Source of the DNA: JADFOB01 sp964651325
GTDB lineage: Bacteria; Planctomycetota; Phycisphaerae; UBA1845
NCBI GenBank assembly: GCA_964651325.1
Contig: CAZYXP010000206.1
Coordinates: forward strand, 1 to 6,312
Direction: 5' to 3'
Length of the DNA stretch: 6,312 nucleotides
Shown: positions 1 to 5,348 of the stretch, piece after piece
Numbering within the stretch: the stretch's first letter is position 1
Layout of the letters: every line of letters begins with the position of its first letter
The notes under the pieces: generated by a model
Told to the model about the DNA's origin: nothing
Seen by the model: the letters and a program-made list of their open reading frames with translations, nothing else
The model's database searches: none
Program-made: the position numbers and the translations under genes

Positions 1-6
1 CCGGGG

Positions 7-747
7 CTAGCCCACCAGTTCCGTATAGCGAGCCGCCACAAGCGACGCATGACCTTCTCCGCCCGGCTGAATTTCGCCGATGATCAAACCATCTTTTAGA
101 ACCAACACTCTATCGGCAAACGTCGCGCCGGTCGGCTCGTGCGTCACGGCGACGACAGTCTTGCCATGGTCTCGAACCAGCCCGGCAAGCTGGCGCCAGA
201 CGGTTTCGGAATGAATCGTGTCCAGATTGCCCGTCGGTTCATCGGCGAGGACCACGAGCGGATCGTTCATCAGCGCGCGGGCAATCGCAACGCGTTGTTG
301 CTCGCCGCCTGACATCGACTGCGGACGATGCTTCTTTCGAGAGGCCAACCCGACGAGCGTCAGCAACGCCTCGGCCCGCTGCGTGGTCTGCTTGATGTCG
401 TTCCCATCCAACTCGGCGGGGAGGGCGATGTTTTCGATCGCTGAAAGCGTAGGGAGGAGGTTGTAGGCCTGAAACACCACGCCGATGCGGCGGCGGCGGA
501 AGAGTGTGCGCTCTTTATCATTAAGGGCGGAAAGGTCGGTTCCGCCGACACGCACGGTCCCGGCAGTCGGTTGATCGAGCCCGGCCAACAGATGCAGCAG
601 GGTACTCTTGCCAGAGCCACTTGCGCCCATGAGTACGACGAGTTCGCCGCGCGCGATGTCTAGCGATACGCCCTTGAGCGCGGCCACGACGCTGCCGGAA
701 TCACGAAAGTCCTTGCGAAGGGAAGTCACCTCGACGAGGTTGTTCAT
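7..747 (-). CDS. ABC transporter ATP-binding protein, LolD/MacB type
   Basis: This is the cytoplasmic ATPase subunit of an ABC transporter; it hydrolyses ATP to drive a membrane permease. The 246 residues carry a full motif set: Walker A GASGSGKST (41-49), Q-loop glutamine in VFQAYNLLP (Q93), signature MSGGEQQR (145-152), Walker B with VVLADEPTGNLD (165-176) and the switch histidine in VTHE (H203). The motif wording and length match the LolD/MacB/FtsE-like group, whose members act on lipoproteins, peptides or macrolides with a FtsX/MacB-fold permease. No permease is visible; it could lie downstream of this gene, beyond the left edge (inference). The stop is the TAG at 9-7. The ATG at 747 is the natural start because the N-terminal strand begins at once, but no clear Shine-Dalgarno precedes it. 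A terminator-like hairpin at 793-831 separates it from the small gene upstream, so it probably has its own promoter. The substrate cannot be read from the sequence. Confidence 0.95.
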   Translation of the reverse strand: MNNLVEVTSLRKDFRDSGSVVAALKGVSLDIARGELVVLMGASGSGKSTLLHLLAGLDQPTAGTVRVGGTDLSALNDKERTLFRRRRIGVVFQAYNLLPTLSAIENIALPAELDGNDIKQTTQRAEALLTLVGLASRKKHRPQSMSGGEQQRVAIARALMNDPLVVLADEPTGNLDTIHSETVWRQLAGLVRDHGKTVVAVTHEPTGATFADRVLVLKDGLIIGEIQPGGEGHASLVAARYTELVG

Positions 748-792
748 AGATTCGCGTTTCGATGCTCTTTAGGCGAGGCGATACCGGAGCGA

Positions 793-831
793 AGAACGGA
801 AAACGGCGGACGCGAAGCGCGCATCCGCCGT
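793..831 (-). terminator. Rho-independent terminator after the small basic gene
   Basis: On the minus strand ACGGCGGA (831-824) pairs with TCCGCCGT (810-803). An inner CGCG/CGCG pairing around a CTT loop extends the stem, with a two-base bulge. TTTTCC and then TTCTT follow. The stem is strong and the U-tract is interrupted. It lies about 70 bp past the stop of the gene at 902-1225 and ahead of the ABC gene, so it probably ends the small gene's transcript. Confidence 0.6.
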
Positions 832-877
832 GGCCATTGATTCAAGCTGTATTGATCAACGCATCGCGATACTCAGC

Positions 878-900
878 CCTGTTGGGGTAGGCCCAGCAGG
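878..900 (-). other. Stem-loop directly after the stop codon
   Basis: CCTGTTGGG (878-886) and CCCAGCAGG (892-900) form a 9-bp stem with one G-U wobble and a 5-base loop. It starts one base past the TGA of the gene at 902-1225. No T-run follows, so it is more likely to protect the 3' end of the mRNA than to terminate transcription; that role is inferred. Confidence 0.4.
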
Positions 901-901
901 C

Positions 902-1225
902 TCAGGCCGCAGGCATAACCTTCTTCTTCTTTTCCTTGGGCCCGCGCTTCTTGCGACGTTTGGAAGGACCCGTCTTCTTGGTATCGACTGCCTCGCGCTC
1001 GCGACGCTGTGCGGTCGCCTTGGTCTTGGACCGTTCGCGACGCTTCGCCTTCGGCTTCTTTTTCTCAACGCGTGTGGCGCGTTGCCGCTTGACGGCCGGC
1101 CCGCGCGACACAGCAGTCGCGGTATTGGTGTCCCCGCGCAACATTGTGAACCAGTATCCACCCATACCCAGTACGAGTACGGCGAGCACGCCCAGCATCG
1201 TCTTCTGTTTGTTGTCCATAGCCAT
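902..1225 (-). CDS. Small membrane-anchored hyperbasic protein (paralog A)
   Basis: I do not recognise a family. The 107-residue product has a short polar N-terminus, one hydrophobic helix at about 10-29 (ending in a GMGGYW glycine/aromatic patch), a Thr/Ala linker and a very basic tail: 30 Lys/Arg against 6 Asp/Glu in residues 46-107, ending RKKRGPKEKKKK and VMPAA. The start is well supported by AGGAGG (1239-1234) 8 bases before the ATG, with a sigma70-like promoter behind it at 1308-1280. It aligns without gaps over its full length to the gene at 1725-2048 (about 48 of 107 positions identical by hand count). Conservation of both helix and tail argues for a real gene rather than a chance ORF. 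The charge pattern suggests the tail stays in the cytoplasm and contacts nucleic acid, ribosome or acidic lipid (inference). A chance ORF is unlikely given the paralog and signals. Confidence 0.8.
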   Translation of the reverse strand: MAMDNKQKTMLGVLAVLVLGMGGYWFTMLRGDTNTATAVSRGPAVKRQRATRVEKKKPKAKRRERSKTKATAQRREREAVDTKKTGPSKRRKKRGPKEKKKKVMPAA

Positions 1226-1279
1226 GGCGGCTACCTCCTGAATCGCACAAGAACCATATTTTGGCGCCTAAGCCCAGCG

Positions 1280-1308
1280 ACTATCGCCCAGCGCAAACGT
1301 CAAGTCAA
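1280..1308 (-). promoter_or_regulatory. Sigma70-like promoter of the small basic gene (paralog A)
   Basis: Reading the minus strand, TTGACT (1308-1303; 5 of 6 to TTGACA), a 17-base spacer, then GATAGT (1285-1280; 4 of 6 to TATAAT). Transcription would start near 1273, giving a 5' leader of roughly 48 bases before the ATG at 1225. Spacing and position are right; no experimental support. Confidence 0.5.
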
Positions 1309-1362
1309 GGGCCCTCGACCATCGAACGAGCCGTGAACCGTGATTGCGGCAAAGAAAGCGTA

Positions 1363-1380
1363 GGCGGGGTGCCGCCCGCC
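1363..1380. other. GC-rich hairpin in the intergenic gap
   Basis: GGCGGG (1363-1368) and CCCGCC (1375-1380) form a 6-bp stem with a 6-base loop. On the minus strand it is followed within a few bases by CTTTCTTT, so it could be a second, weaker terminator for the upstream paralog. Alternative registers of the same G/C runs are possible. Confidence 0.3.
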
Positions 1381-1496
1381 ATCTTGCTCAAATAGGGCGG
1401 AAAAGACCGCTGTGCTGGACAAACGCCCTTACGACGGCCCCGCAAGAACAGGCCAAGCCCGTTGGTCGAAGGAACCGCCAGAGCTAGCCGAAACCG

Positions 1497-1513
1497 CGAC
1501 GGATCATCCGTCG
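1497..1513. promoter_or_regulatory. 17-bp palindrome, possible operator
   Basis: CGACGGAT and ATCCGTCG are perfect 8-bp inverted arms around a single central C. The dyad is of the size bound by dimeric helix-turn-helix regulators. It lies about 190 bp upstream of the promoter at 1280-1308, far for a classic repressor site. As RNA a one-base loop is not possible, so the inner pairs would open; DNA binding is the likelier reading (inference). Confidence 0.35.
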
Positions 1514-1522
1514 GGGCGCTCT

Positions 1523-1550
1523 CACGAGGCACTCGCACGGTGCACTCGTG
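1523..1550. other. Bulged 10-bp stem-loop
   Basis: CACGAG (1523-1528) pairs with CTCGTG (1545-1550). Directly inside, GCAC (1529-1532) pairs with GTGC (1540-1543), leaving a single A bulge (1544) and a 7-base loop. GCACTCG also occurs as a direct repeat at 1529-1535 and 1542-1548. No T-run on either side. It sits 9 bases from the palindrome at 1497-1513, so the two may form one structured element. Confidence 0.4.
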
Positions 1551-1630
1551 CTGGGCAATCCACCAAGGAATTAGACGCCACGATCCACGCACCGGTTCCC
1601 TACCATATTTGAGCCAACCGTTGAGAATGC

Positions 1631-1660
1631 GAAAACAGCCCTCCTGGGGGGCAAGAGGGC
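1631..1660 (-). terminator. Rho-independent terminator of the upstream paralog
   Basis: On the minus strand GCCCTC (1660-1655), an 11-base C-rich loop, GAGGGC (1643-1638), then TGTTTTC. This is a compact GC stem followed by a T-run, 65-95 bp past the TGA of the gene at 1725-2048. It suggests that the two small basic genes are transcribed as separate units. Confidence 0.6.
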
Positions 1661-1724
1661 GGCTCGAACCATTATTATTGGACCGCAGCGTGATCCTGCG
1701 CGGCTGAAGGGCGCCCGGAGCGAC

Positions 1725-2048
1725 TCAGGATGCGGGAGGCACGTCCTTCTTCTTTACCTTCGGGCCTCGCTCTTTGCGGTGTTTTTTGGCGTTGGCCCTG
1801 CTGTTTTCGGCTCTATCACGCTCCTTACGGGGCACGATAGCCTTTGGTTTTCTCTCAGGCCGATGCTTTTCCTTCGGCTTCACGTTATCGACGGGTAGCG
1901 CGCGTTCGTGCTTCATGCTGGGCCCGCCAGACGCAACCCTCGTAACGTCGGAATGGCCGCCGCCCATCGCGTACCAAAATCCGCCCATGCCCACCATGAG
2001 CACGCCCAATCCACCCAGCATTGCCTTCTGCCTACTGTCCGTTGTCAT
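1725..2048 (-). CDS. Small membrane-anchored hyperbasic protein (paralog B)
   Basis: Function unknown. The 107 residues have the same plan as the gene at 902-1225: polar N-terminus, a hydrophobic helix at about 10-29 with GMGGFW, a Gly/Ser linker and a basic tail (23 Lys/Arg against 9 Asp/Glu in residues 46-107). The strongest shared blocks are residues 10-25 of the helix and 91-101 (RKERGPKVKKK here). The tail is less charged and richer in proline than its partner's. AAAGGT (2061-2056) lies 7 bases before the ATG at 2048. The bases before both start codons read GGTARCCGCCATG, so the duplication appears to include the translation start region. The terminator at 1631-1660 follows. No clear promoter was found upstream. 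The gene is probably real, because the protein sequence is kept along the whole length while the DNA has diverged. Confidence 0.8.
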   Translation of the reverse strand: MTTDSRQKAMLGGLGVLMVGMGGFWYAMGGGHSDVTRVASGGPSMKHERALPVDNVKPKEKHRPERKPKAIVPRKERDRAENSRANAKKHRKERGPKVKKKDVPPAS

Positions 2049-2214
2049 GGCGGTTACCTTTCTCTATCTCATGGAGACCACGTTTCAGCCATTTCCCGGC
2101 CAGACCCTTCGGGGCCTCTGCGTGTGCCAATGATCCTTAGACGCCTCAACACAGGGAGGAGTTCCTCAGCAAATACGCAAGAAAATGGGGCGCTGGGTCT
2201 CTCGAAATGTGCGG

Positions 2215-2242
2215 TTGACGGCCCGATTCGATGTGCTACCTT
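2215..2242 (+). promoter_or_regulatory. Candidate promoter of the TIM-barrel gene
   Basis: TTGACG (2215-2220; 5 of 6 to consensus), a 16-base spacer, then TACCTT (2237-2242; only 3 of 6 to TATAAT). It would start transcription near 2249 and give a leader of about 80 bases. The -35 is convincing and the -10 is weak. Confidence 0.4.
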
Positions 2243-2315
2243 CGCCCGCGCCCCGTTCACAGCCGATATTCACGGAAGAACCGGCTTTGGGCGTTCCATA
2301 GCGCCGAGATCGTTT

Positions 2316-2327
2316 GGAGAGTTCTCC
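2316..2327 (+). promoter_or_regulatory. Shine-Dalgarno inside a small hairpin
   Basis: GGAG (2316-2319), the ribosome binding site for the ATG at 2329, can pair with CTCC (2324-2327) around an AGTT loop. This favours the ATG over the in-frame TTG at 2314, which overlaps the site itself. The hairpin could partly hide the ribosome site; with four pairs the effect would be modest. Confidence 0.45.
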
Positions 2328-2328
2328 C

Positions 2329-3222
2329 ATGAAAATAGGATTCAGTTCCCAGGCCGCCCCCATGTGGGACTTGCAAACATTGTTTGCTAAGGCGGCTTCT
2401 TGCGGGTTTGACGGGATCGAGCTGCGAGGCTTGGGCGGACAGCTTGATTTGCCGATGCTGCCCGAACTGTCGGCTCAGCCCGAGCAAGTCAAGGCGTTGT
2501 GTGCCGAACACAAGGTGGAATTGGTTTGCCTCTCGTCTTCCGTGTCGCTGGATTCGAAGGACCGCAAGACACTGGCCCGGCAAGTTGGCGACCTGACCGA
2601 CTATATCGAGCTTGCTGCTGCATTGGATTGCCCGTTTGTGAAAATCTTCGCTGGCGAGGTCCAGAAGCGAGACCATCTTCGAGGGGCGTGGGCGCGGATC
2701 GCCCAGGCGTTGATCCACGTAGCTTCGGTTGCGAGCCGGCATGGCGTAACCGTACTGGTGGAAAACGGCGGTGATCTTCCCGATAGCGCGGCTTTGTGGT
2801 TTCTGGTGGACGCCGCGGAATCACCGGCGATTCAGGTGTGCTGGAACCAATGCCACGCGCTCACGGTCGGCGAGCGCCCCACGACGTCTTTGCCGCGACT
2901 TGGGACGAAGATCGGCATGGTTCACGTTTGCGATGCGGATTTTGACGATTGCGGGCTTCTTGTCGGGTACAAATCCCTGGGCGAAGGGGACGCCGAGGTC
3001 GCCCGACAAGTGGAGCTGCTCAAGGGGTTGGCCTATCAGGGCTACTTGATGTTCGACTGGCCAAAACTCTGGGAGGCTTCACTCCCCCATCCGGATGCCG
3101 TGCTTCCGGGCGCGGCTCAGTTCCTTCGGGAACAACTTGACACCAAACAGAATATACTCTCGGCGTACAAGGGCGACAAACGCCCAACGAAGTTTTGCCG
3201 ACCGGCGCCCGCCGAGAGATAG
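2329..3222 (+). CDS. Sugar phosphate isomerase/epimerase-like TIM-barrel protein
   Basis: A 297-residue protein of the xylose isomerase-like TIM-barrel superfamily (AP endonuclease family 2 fold), whose members isomerise or epimerise sugars, inositols or hydroxypyruvate using a divalent metal. Visible landmarks: N-terminal strand MKIGFSSQ, GFDGIELRG (26-34), strand FVKIFAGE (103-110), ENGGD (145-149) with candidate metal ligand E145, a WNQCHA block (172-177), MVHVCDAD (197-204) with H199 and D202, GEGD (218-221) and FDWPKLWE (242-249) with a following proline-rich segment typical of the C-terminus. The strand-six and C-terminal metal ligands differ from the usual D and E. No signal peptide, so it is likely cytosolic. 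It stands alone: a divergent gene lies upstream and a strong hairpin (3235-3260) follows. The ATG is chosen over TTG 2314 because of the ribosome site. The family is clear; the substrate is not. Confidence 0.88.
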   Translation: MKIGFSSQAAPMWDLQTLFAKAASCGFDGIELRGLGGQLDLPMLPELSAQPEQVKALCAEHKVELVCLSSSVSLDSKDRKTLARQVGDLTDYIELAAALDCPFVKIFAGEVQKRDHLRGAWARIAQALIHVASVASRHGVTVLVENGGDLPDSAALWFLVDAAESPAIQVCWNQCHALTVGERPTTSLPRLGTKIGMVHVCDADFDDCGLLVGYKSLGEGDAEVARQVELLKGLAYQGYLMFDWPKLWEASLPHPDAVLPGAAQFLREQLDTKQNILSAYKGDKRPTKFCRPAPAER

Positions 3223-3234
3223 TCGATCGTCAGG

Positions 3235-3260
3235 CGTGTCGACCGGGTATCGGTCGCACG
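3235..3260 (+). other. Strong intergenic hairpin after the TIM-barrel gene
   Basis: CGTG (3235-3238), a bulged T, CGACCG (3240-3245), a GGTAT loop, CGGTCG (3251-3256) and CACG (3257-3260) form a 10-bp stem with one bulge, 13 bp past the stop codon. No T-run follows, so it is not a classic terminator. A third CGACCG copy (3259-3264) offers a competing partner. It may stabilise the 3' end or act as a U-poor terminator. Confidence 0.4.
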
Positions 3261-3315
3261 ACCGAAGCAGGCTGGCGGTGCGCGGTGCCATGTCCCGCAG
3301 CGGTTGGAGACTGGG

Positions 3316-4701
3316 TTGACAAGTCGTCGGACATTCGAGCGCACCGACGATCAACCCGCCGGCCGGTGGTTGTTCATCTCTGTAACGAGCGCGGTCGTTC
3401 TGATCGGAGCGTGGTACTTCGGCTGCGGGCTTGTCGGCTGGACGAAGGTTTACGCTTTTGCTTTTGCTTTTCTTTCGCTTTGCTGGTCCGCGGTAGCCGC
3501 GGTGGCGCCGCGCGGAACTAGCAGCAACGGACCCGGTTCGCCACTGGCACACTCGGCGCGATTGAGCGCGTTGGTCCTGGCGGTTCCGCCTGTCGTCCTC
3601 GCGGCGTTCCTGCTGGCGTGGCATGGCGTTTACGTCGGAACCGCGTTCGTGTTCGGCGATGAATTCCTACGGTCTCGGGTCATCGCACTGGACTCCGCCG
3701 GCCACTGGTACCTTGGAGCGGTATGGCTTTCGTGCATGGTATCTCTTCTGTCCACGCGCGATCGACGACTCTTTACATGCCTGATGTGGATCGTTCTGGC
3801 GATGGTGCTGTGGGTGATCCTGAGCAAGCCGGTGTTCGAACCCTCGTCGGTCGGCGGACTTCGGCGGACCGGCTTGCTCATGTGGATGATGGTGGGCGGC
3901 GCCTTGACGGTCTGGTCGGCGGTGGTCATGGCGAGGTGGCGCAATCGACGGCTTCGATGGCAATGGGCCAACACACACCCCGATCGGCTGATCGATCGTT
4001 GCTGGGATTGGCCCGGGTTGGGGTCGAGCGTGGCGGCGATGAATCTCTTGCTGATCATGCTCACATGCTTTCTCTTGGTCGTGCCCGTATCCGTGCCCGA
4101 AAACGCTGGGGGTTTCTCGTTCTTGCTGATTTCGGCCGCCGGAATGCTGGCGGCGGCTGCGGGTTTTCTCTTGCTGACGGATGGGTGGAATCGACTGCTT
4201 GCGGAAAGCGCGATGGGGCTTGTTTCCTTTGCCATCGCCGCGCTGGCGACCACGGCCCTCCCTTCATATTCCGCCAATCTGTCCGCGCGCTACCCGTCGT
4301 TGTTTTGCGCCTTGATGATTGGATTTGGTCTTGCCACCGTGCTTTGGTGTTGGTTGCAAGGCGTATGGGAGCAGCAGCTAGAATGCGGCAGAGCCTGGAC
4401 GGTGGCGGGGCGCATGATCCCACTCACGCGGCGATTCGCCTTCTTTAATATTGGGTTTGCGCTGGCGTTGGGATCGCTGCTTGCCGTGTGGCCTCGCTTG
4501 CGGGGTGTCGCCGCGTCTGACGATACGATGCAATCCATGGCGCTGGGCTTGGGCGCCAATTTATCCGTCTTGTTGATCACGCTCTGGGTGGCGCGCAAGA
4601 CGCCCGGAGCCACGTTTTACCTGTTGGCCATCTTGGCGGCCCTCTCGTGCCTTGGCTTTGTCCTTGTGCGGGCTCTTCCGTTTAGCACCGGTTTCGGATA
4701 G
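3316..4701 (+). CDS. Polytopic integral membrane protein, unknown function
   Basis: I do not recognise a family. The product is about 461 residues with some 12-13 hydrophobic segments spread over the whole length, separated by short loops; no large soluble domain. Numbering from the alternative TTG at 3304, segments lie near 21-44, 49-68, 86-106, 134-150, 156-173, 187-210, 241-261, 270-291, 300-320, 330-351, 377-396, 411-430 and 435-456. It is rich in tryptophan. Basic loops (for example ARWRNRRLRW at 210-219 and the LTRRF region near 376) mark likely cytoplasmic sides. The topology resembles transporters, polymerases or flippase-like proteins, but no signature supports any of them. Start: no ATG is available. 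TTG 3316 has GGAG six bases upstream (3306-3309), which decides against TTG 3304, where no ribosome site precedes. Base composition resembles the neighbours. No promoter is visible in the 93-bp gap, so read-through from the TIM-barrel gene is possible. Confidence 0.8.
   Translation: MTSRRTFERTDDQPAGRWLFISVTSAVVLIGAWYFGCGLVGWTKVYAFAFAFLSLCWSAVAAVAPRGTSSNGPGSPLAHSARLSALVLAVPPVVLAAFLLAWHGVYVGTAFVFGDEFLRSRVIALDSAGHWYLGAVWLSCMVSLLSTRDRRLFTCLMWIVLAMVLWVILSKPVFEPSSVGGLRRTGLLMWMMVGGALTVWSAVVMARWRNRRLRWQWANTHPDRLIDRCWDWPGLGSSVAAMNLLLIMLTCFLLVVPVSVPENAGGFSFLLISAAGMLAAAAGFLLLTDGWNRLLAESAMGLVSFAIAALATTALPSYSANLSARYPSLFCALMIGFGLATVLWCWLQGVWEQQLECGRAWTVAGRMIPLTRRFAFFNIGFALALGSLLAVWPRLRGVAASDDTMQSMALGLGANLSVLLITLWVARKTPGATFYLLAILAALSCLGFVLVRALPFSTGFG
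3454..3471 (+). repeat. Triple GCTTTT tandem repeat inside the membrane gene
   Basis: Three exact GCTTTT units encode Ala-Phe three times within the second membrane helix. The 6-bp unit keeps the reading frame, so copy number change would lengthen or shorten the helix without breaking the gene. Confidence 0.7.
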
Positions 4702-4713
4702 AATCGGTATCCG
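4695..4713 (+). other. Inverted repeat over the stop codon of the membrane gene
   Basis: CGGATA (4695-4700) and TATCCG (4708-4713) are perfect 6-bp arms with a 7-base loop, overlapping the TAG at 4699-4701. TAGAAT at 4699-4704 also resembles a -10 box, but no fitting -35 is seen. There is no T-run after it. Confidence 0.3.
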
Positions 4714-4732
4714 GCAAACCCACGGAGGCGTT

Positions 4733-4759
4733 GTGCTTACCTCGCTTCCTGTGGGCTAA
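4733..4759 (+). CDS. Possible 8-codon leader peptide
   Basis: A GTG start with GGAGG (4724-4728) four bases upstream opens an 8-codon frame (MLTSLPVG) ending at TAA (4757-4759). The ribosome site is at least as strong as that of the adjacent dtd. Its last codons overlap the first arm of the inverted repeat at 4743-4784, the arrangement seen in translation-coupled leaders. It may also be chance: very short frames are common and no regulatory codon run is present. Confidence 0.2.
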   Translation: MLTSLPVG

Positions 4760-4784
4760 TCCGAACCGCGCCCGTGAGGAAGCG
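4743..4784 (+). promoter_or_regulatory. Leader stem-loop upstream of dtd
   Basis: CGCTTCCT (4743-4750) and AGGAAGCG (4777-4784) pair perfectly over 8 bp. Inside, GGGC (4753-4756) can pair with GCCC (4770-4773), leaving a 13-base loop and a 2/3-base internal loop. It lies about 105 bp before the dtd start. No T-run, so it is not an obvious terminator. A structured 5' leader or processing site is inferred. Confidence 0.4.
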
Positions 4785-4889
4785 GCCTAGTCTGGCGCTG
4801 GATGACCACGGCGCTCCCGACGGTCGCGGCTGTGAGCCTGCGGGGCGGGGTTCATCCGCCGTCTGAGGATTATCAGGAGTCGAGATTTC

Positions 4890-5339
4890 ATGCGGGCGGT
4901 CGTTCAACGAGTCAGCGAAGCGTCAGTGGTAAGCGGTGGCCGAGCATGCGGCGCCACATCGACCGGGCTTCTGATCTACCTCGGCGTGGACCGCGACGAC
5001 CTCGAAGCGGACGTGCACTATCTCGCGGACAAGATCCGCTACCTGCGCATCTTCTCCGACGAATCCGGCAAGCTGAACCTCGATGTCGTACAGGTGGCCG
5101 GCCGAGTTTTGGTGATCAGCGCATTTACCGTGGGCGGAGACGCGCGTCGCGGGCGTCGCCCCTCGTTCGACAAGGCCGCCGACCCGGACCGAGCCGTGGT
5201 GTTTTACGAACTGTTCTGCGAGCGACTGGCTGGCCTGGGCGTGCCGGTTCAGCGCGGCTGCTTCGGCGACGACATGCAGGTCCAAAGTGTCAACGCCGGC
5301 CCCGTTTGCATCCTTTTGGAATCCCGACGCGCGTTTTAG
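4890..5339 (+). CDS. dtd: D-aminoacyl-tRNA deacylase
   Basis: Hydrolyses D-amino acids (and glycine mischarged on tRNA-Ala) from tRNA as a cytosolic homodimer, protecting translation. The 149 residues match the usual length of about 145. N-terminal MRAVVQRVSEASV, then GLLIYLGV (26-33), LRIFSDESGKLNLDV (52-66), SAFTVGGDARRGRRPSF (77-93) and the cross-subunit Gly-cisPro motif NAGPVC (135-140) are all present and ordered as in the family. The common SQFTL motif reads SAFTV here, with Thr80 kept and Gln replaced by Ala, and the common NxGPxT ends in Cys; this may be a lineage variant rather than loss of activity. AGGAG (4875-4879) sits 10 bases before the ATG. The leader structures at 4733-4784 lie upstream, and the tldD-like gene begins 9 bp after the stop, so the two probably share a transcript. 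Confidence 0.95.
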   Translation: MRAVVQRVSEASVVSGGRACGATSTGLLIYLGVDRDDLEADVHYLADKIRYLRIFSDESGKLNLDVVQVAGRVLVISAFTVGGDARRGRRPSFDKAADPDRAVVFYELFCERLAGLGVPVQRGCFGDDMQVQSVNAGPVCILLESRRAF

Positions 5340-5348
5340 GTTGAGCTT

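Larger units (their letters stand above)
1226..1724. other. Non-coding interval between the two paralogs
   Basis: About 500 bp without a credible gene. Open frames of 60-95 codons exist on both strands, but they lack ribosome binding sites, show no recognisable domain and overlap one another. What can be seen, from left to right: the promoter of the small gene (1280-1308); a GGCGGG/CCCGCC hairpin (1363-1380) followed on the minus strand by a T-rich stretch; the palindrome at 1497-1513; the bulged stem-loop at 1523-1550; and the terminator of the upstream paralog (1631-1660). The density of inverted repeats suggests structured RNA or regulator binding sites. Confidence 0.5.
2049..2328. other. 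Divergent intergenic region
   Basis: It separates the minus-strand small gene from the plus-strand TIM-barrel gene. It contains the ribosome binding site of the former, a short CCC-TTCG-GGG hairpin (2105-2114), a candidate plus-strand promoter (2215-2242) and the Shine-Dalgarno hairpin at 2316-2327. No convincing minus-strand promoter was found. Open frames crossing it have no start signals. Confidence 0.45.

Noticed and set aside
830..1336. Long plus-strand open frame of 168 codons opposite the small basic gene.
   Set aside because: It runs antisense to a gene with an excellent ribosome site and a paralog. Its composition is that expected opposite Lys/Arg-rich codons, and it has no start signal.
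1305..1707. Three overlapping frames of 66-95 codons in the intergenic gap.
   Set aside because: They cross stem-loops, the promoter or the terminator, lack Shine-Dalgarno sites and resemble no protein I know.
2314..2328. TTG at 2314 as start of the TIM-barrel gene, adding MESSP.
   Set aside because: This codon overlaps the ribosome site itself, and the ATG at 2329 has ideal spacing and begins the first barrel strand.
4755..4790. Resemblance to the tip of bacterial SRP (4.5S) RNA: a GNRA-like GTGA flanked by GCCC and GGAAGCGG.
   Set aside because: The conserved CAGG on the 5' side and AGCAG on the 3' side are altered (CGCG and AGCGG), and the 8-bp repeat at 4743-4784 gives a better competing fold. 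No full-length closing helix was found.
4802..5344. 180-codon plus-strand frame overlapping dtd.
   Set aside because: Out-of-frame shadow of dtd in GC-rich DNA; Arg/Pro/Gly-rich with no domain and no ribosome site.
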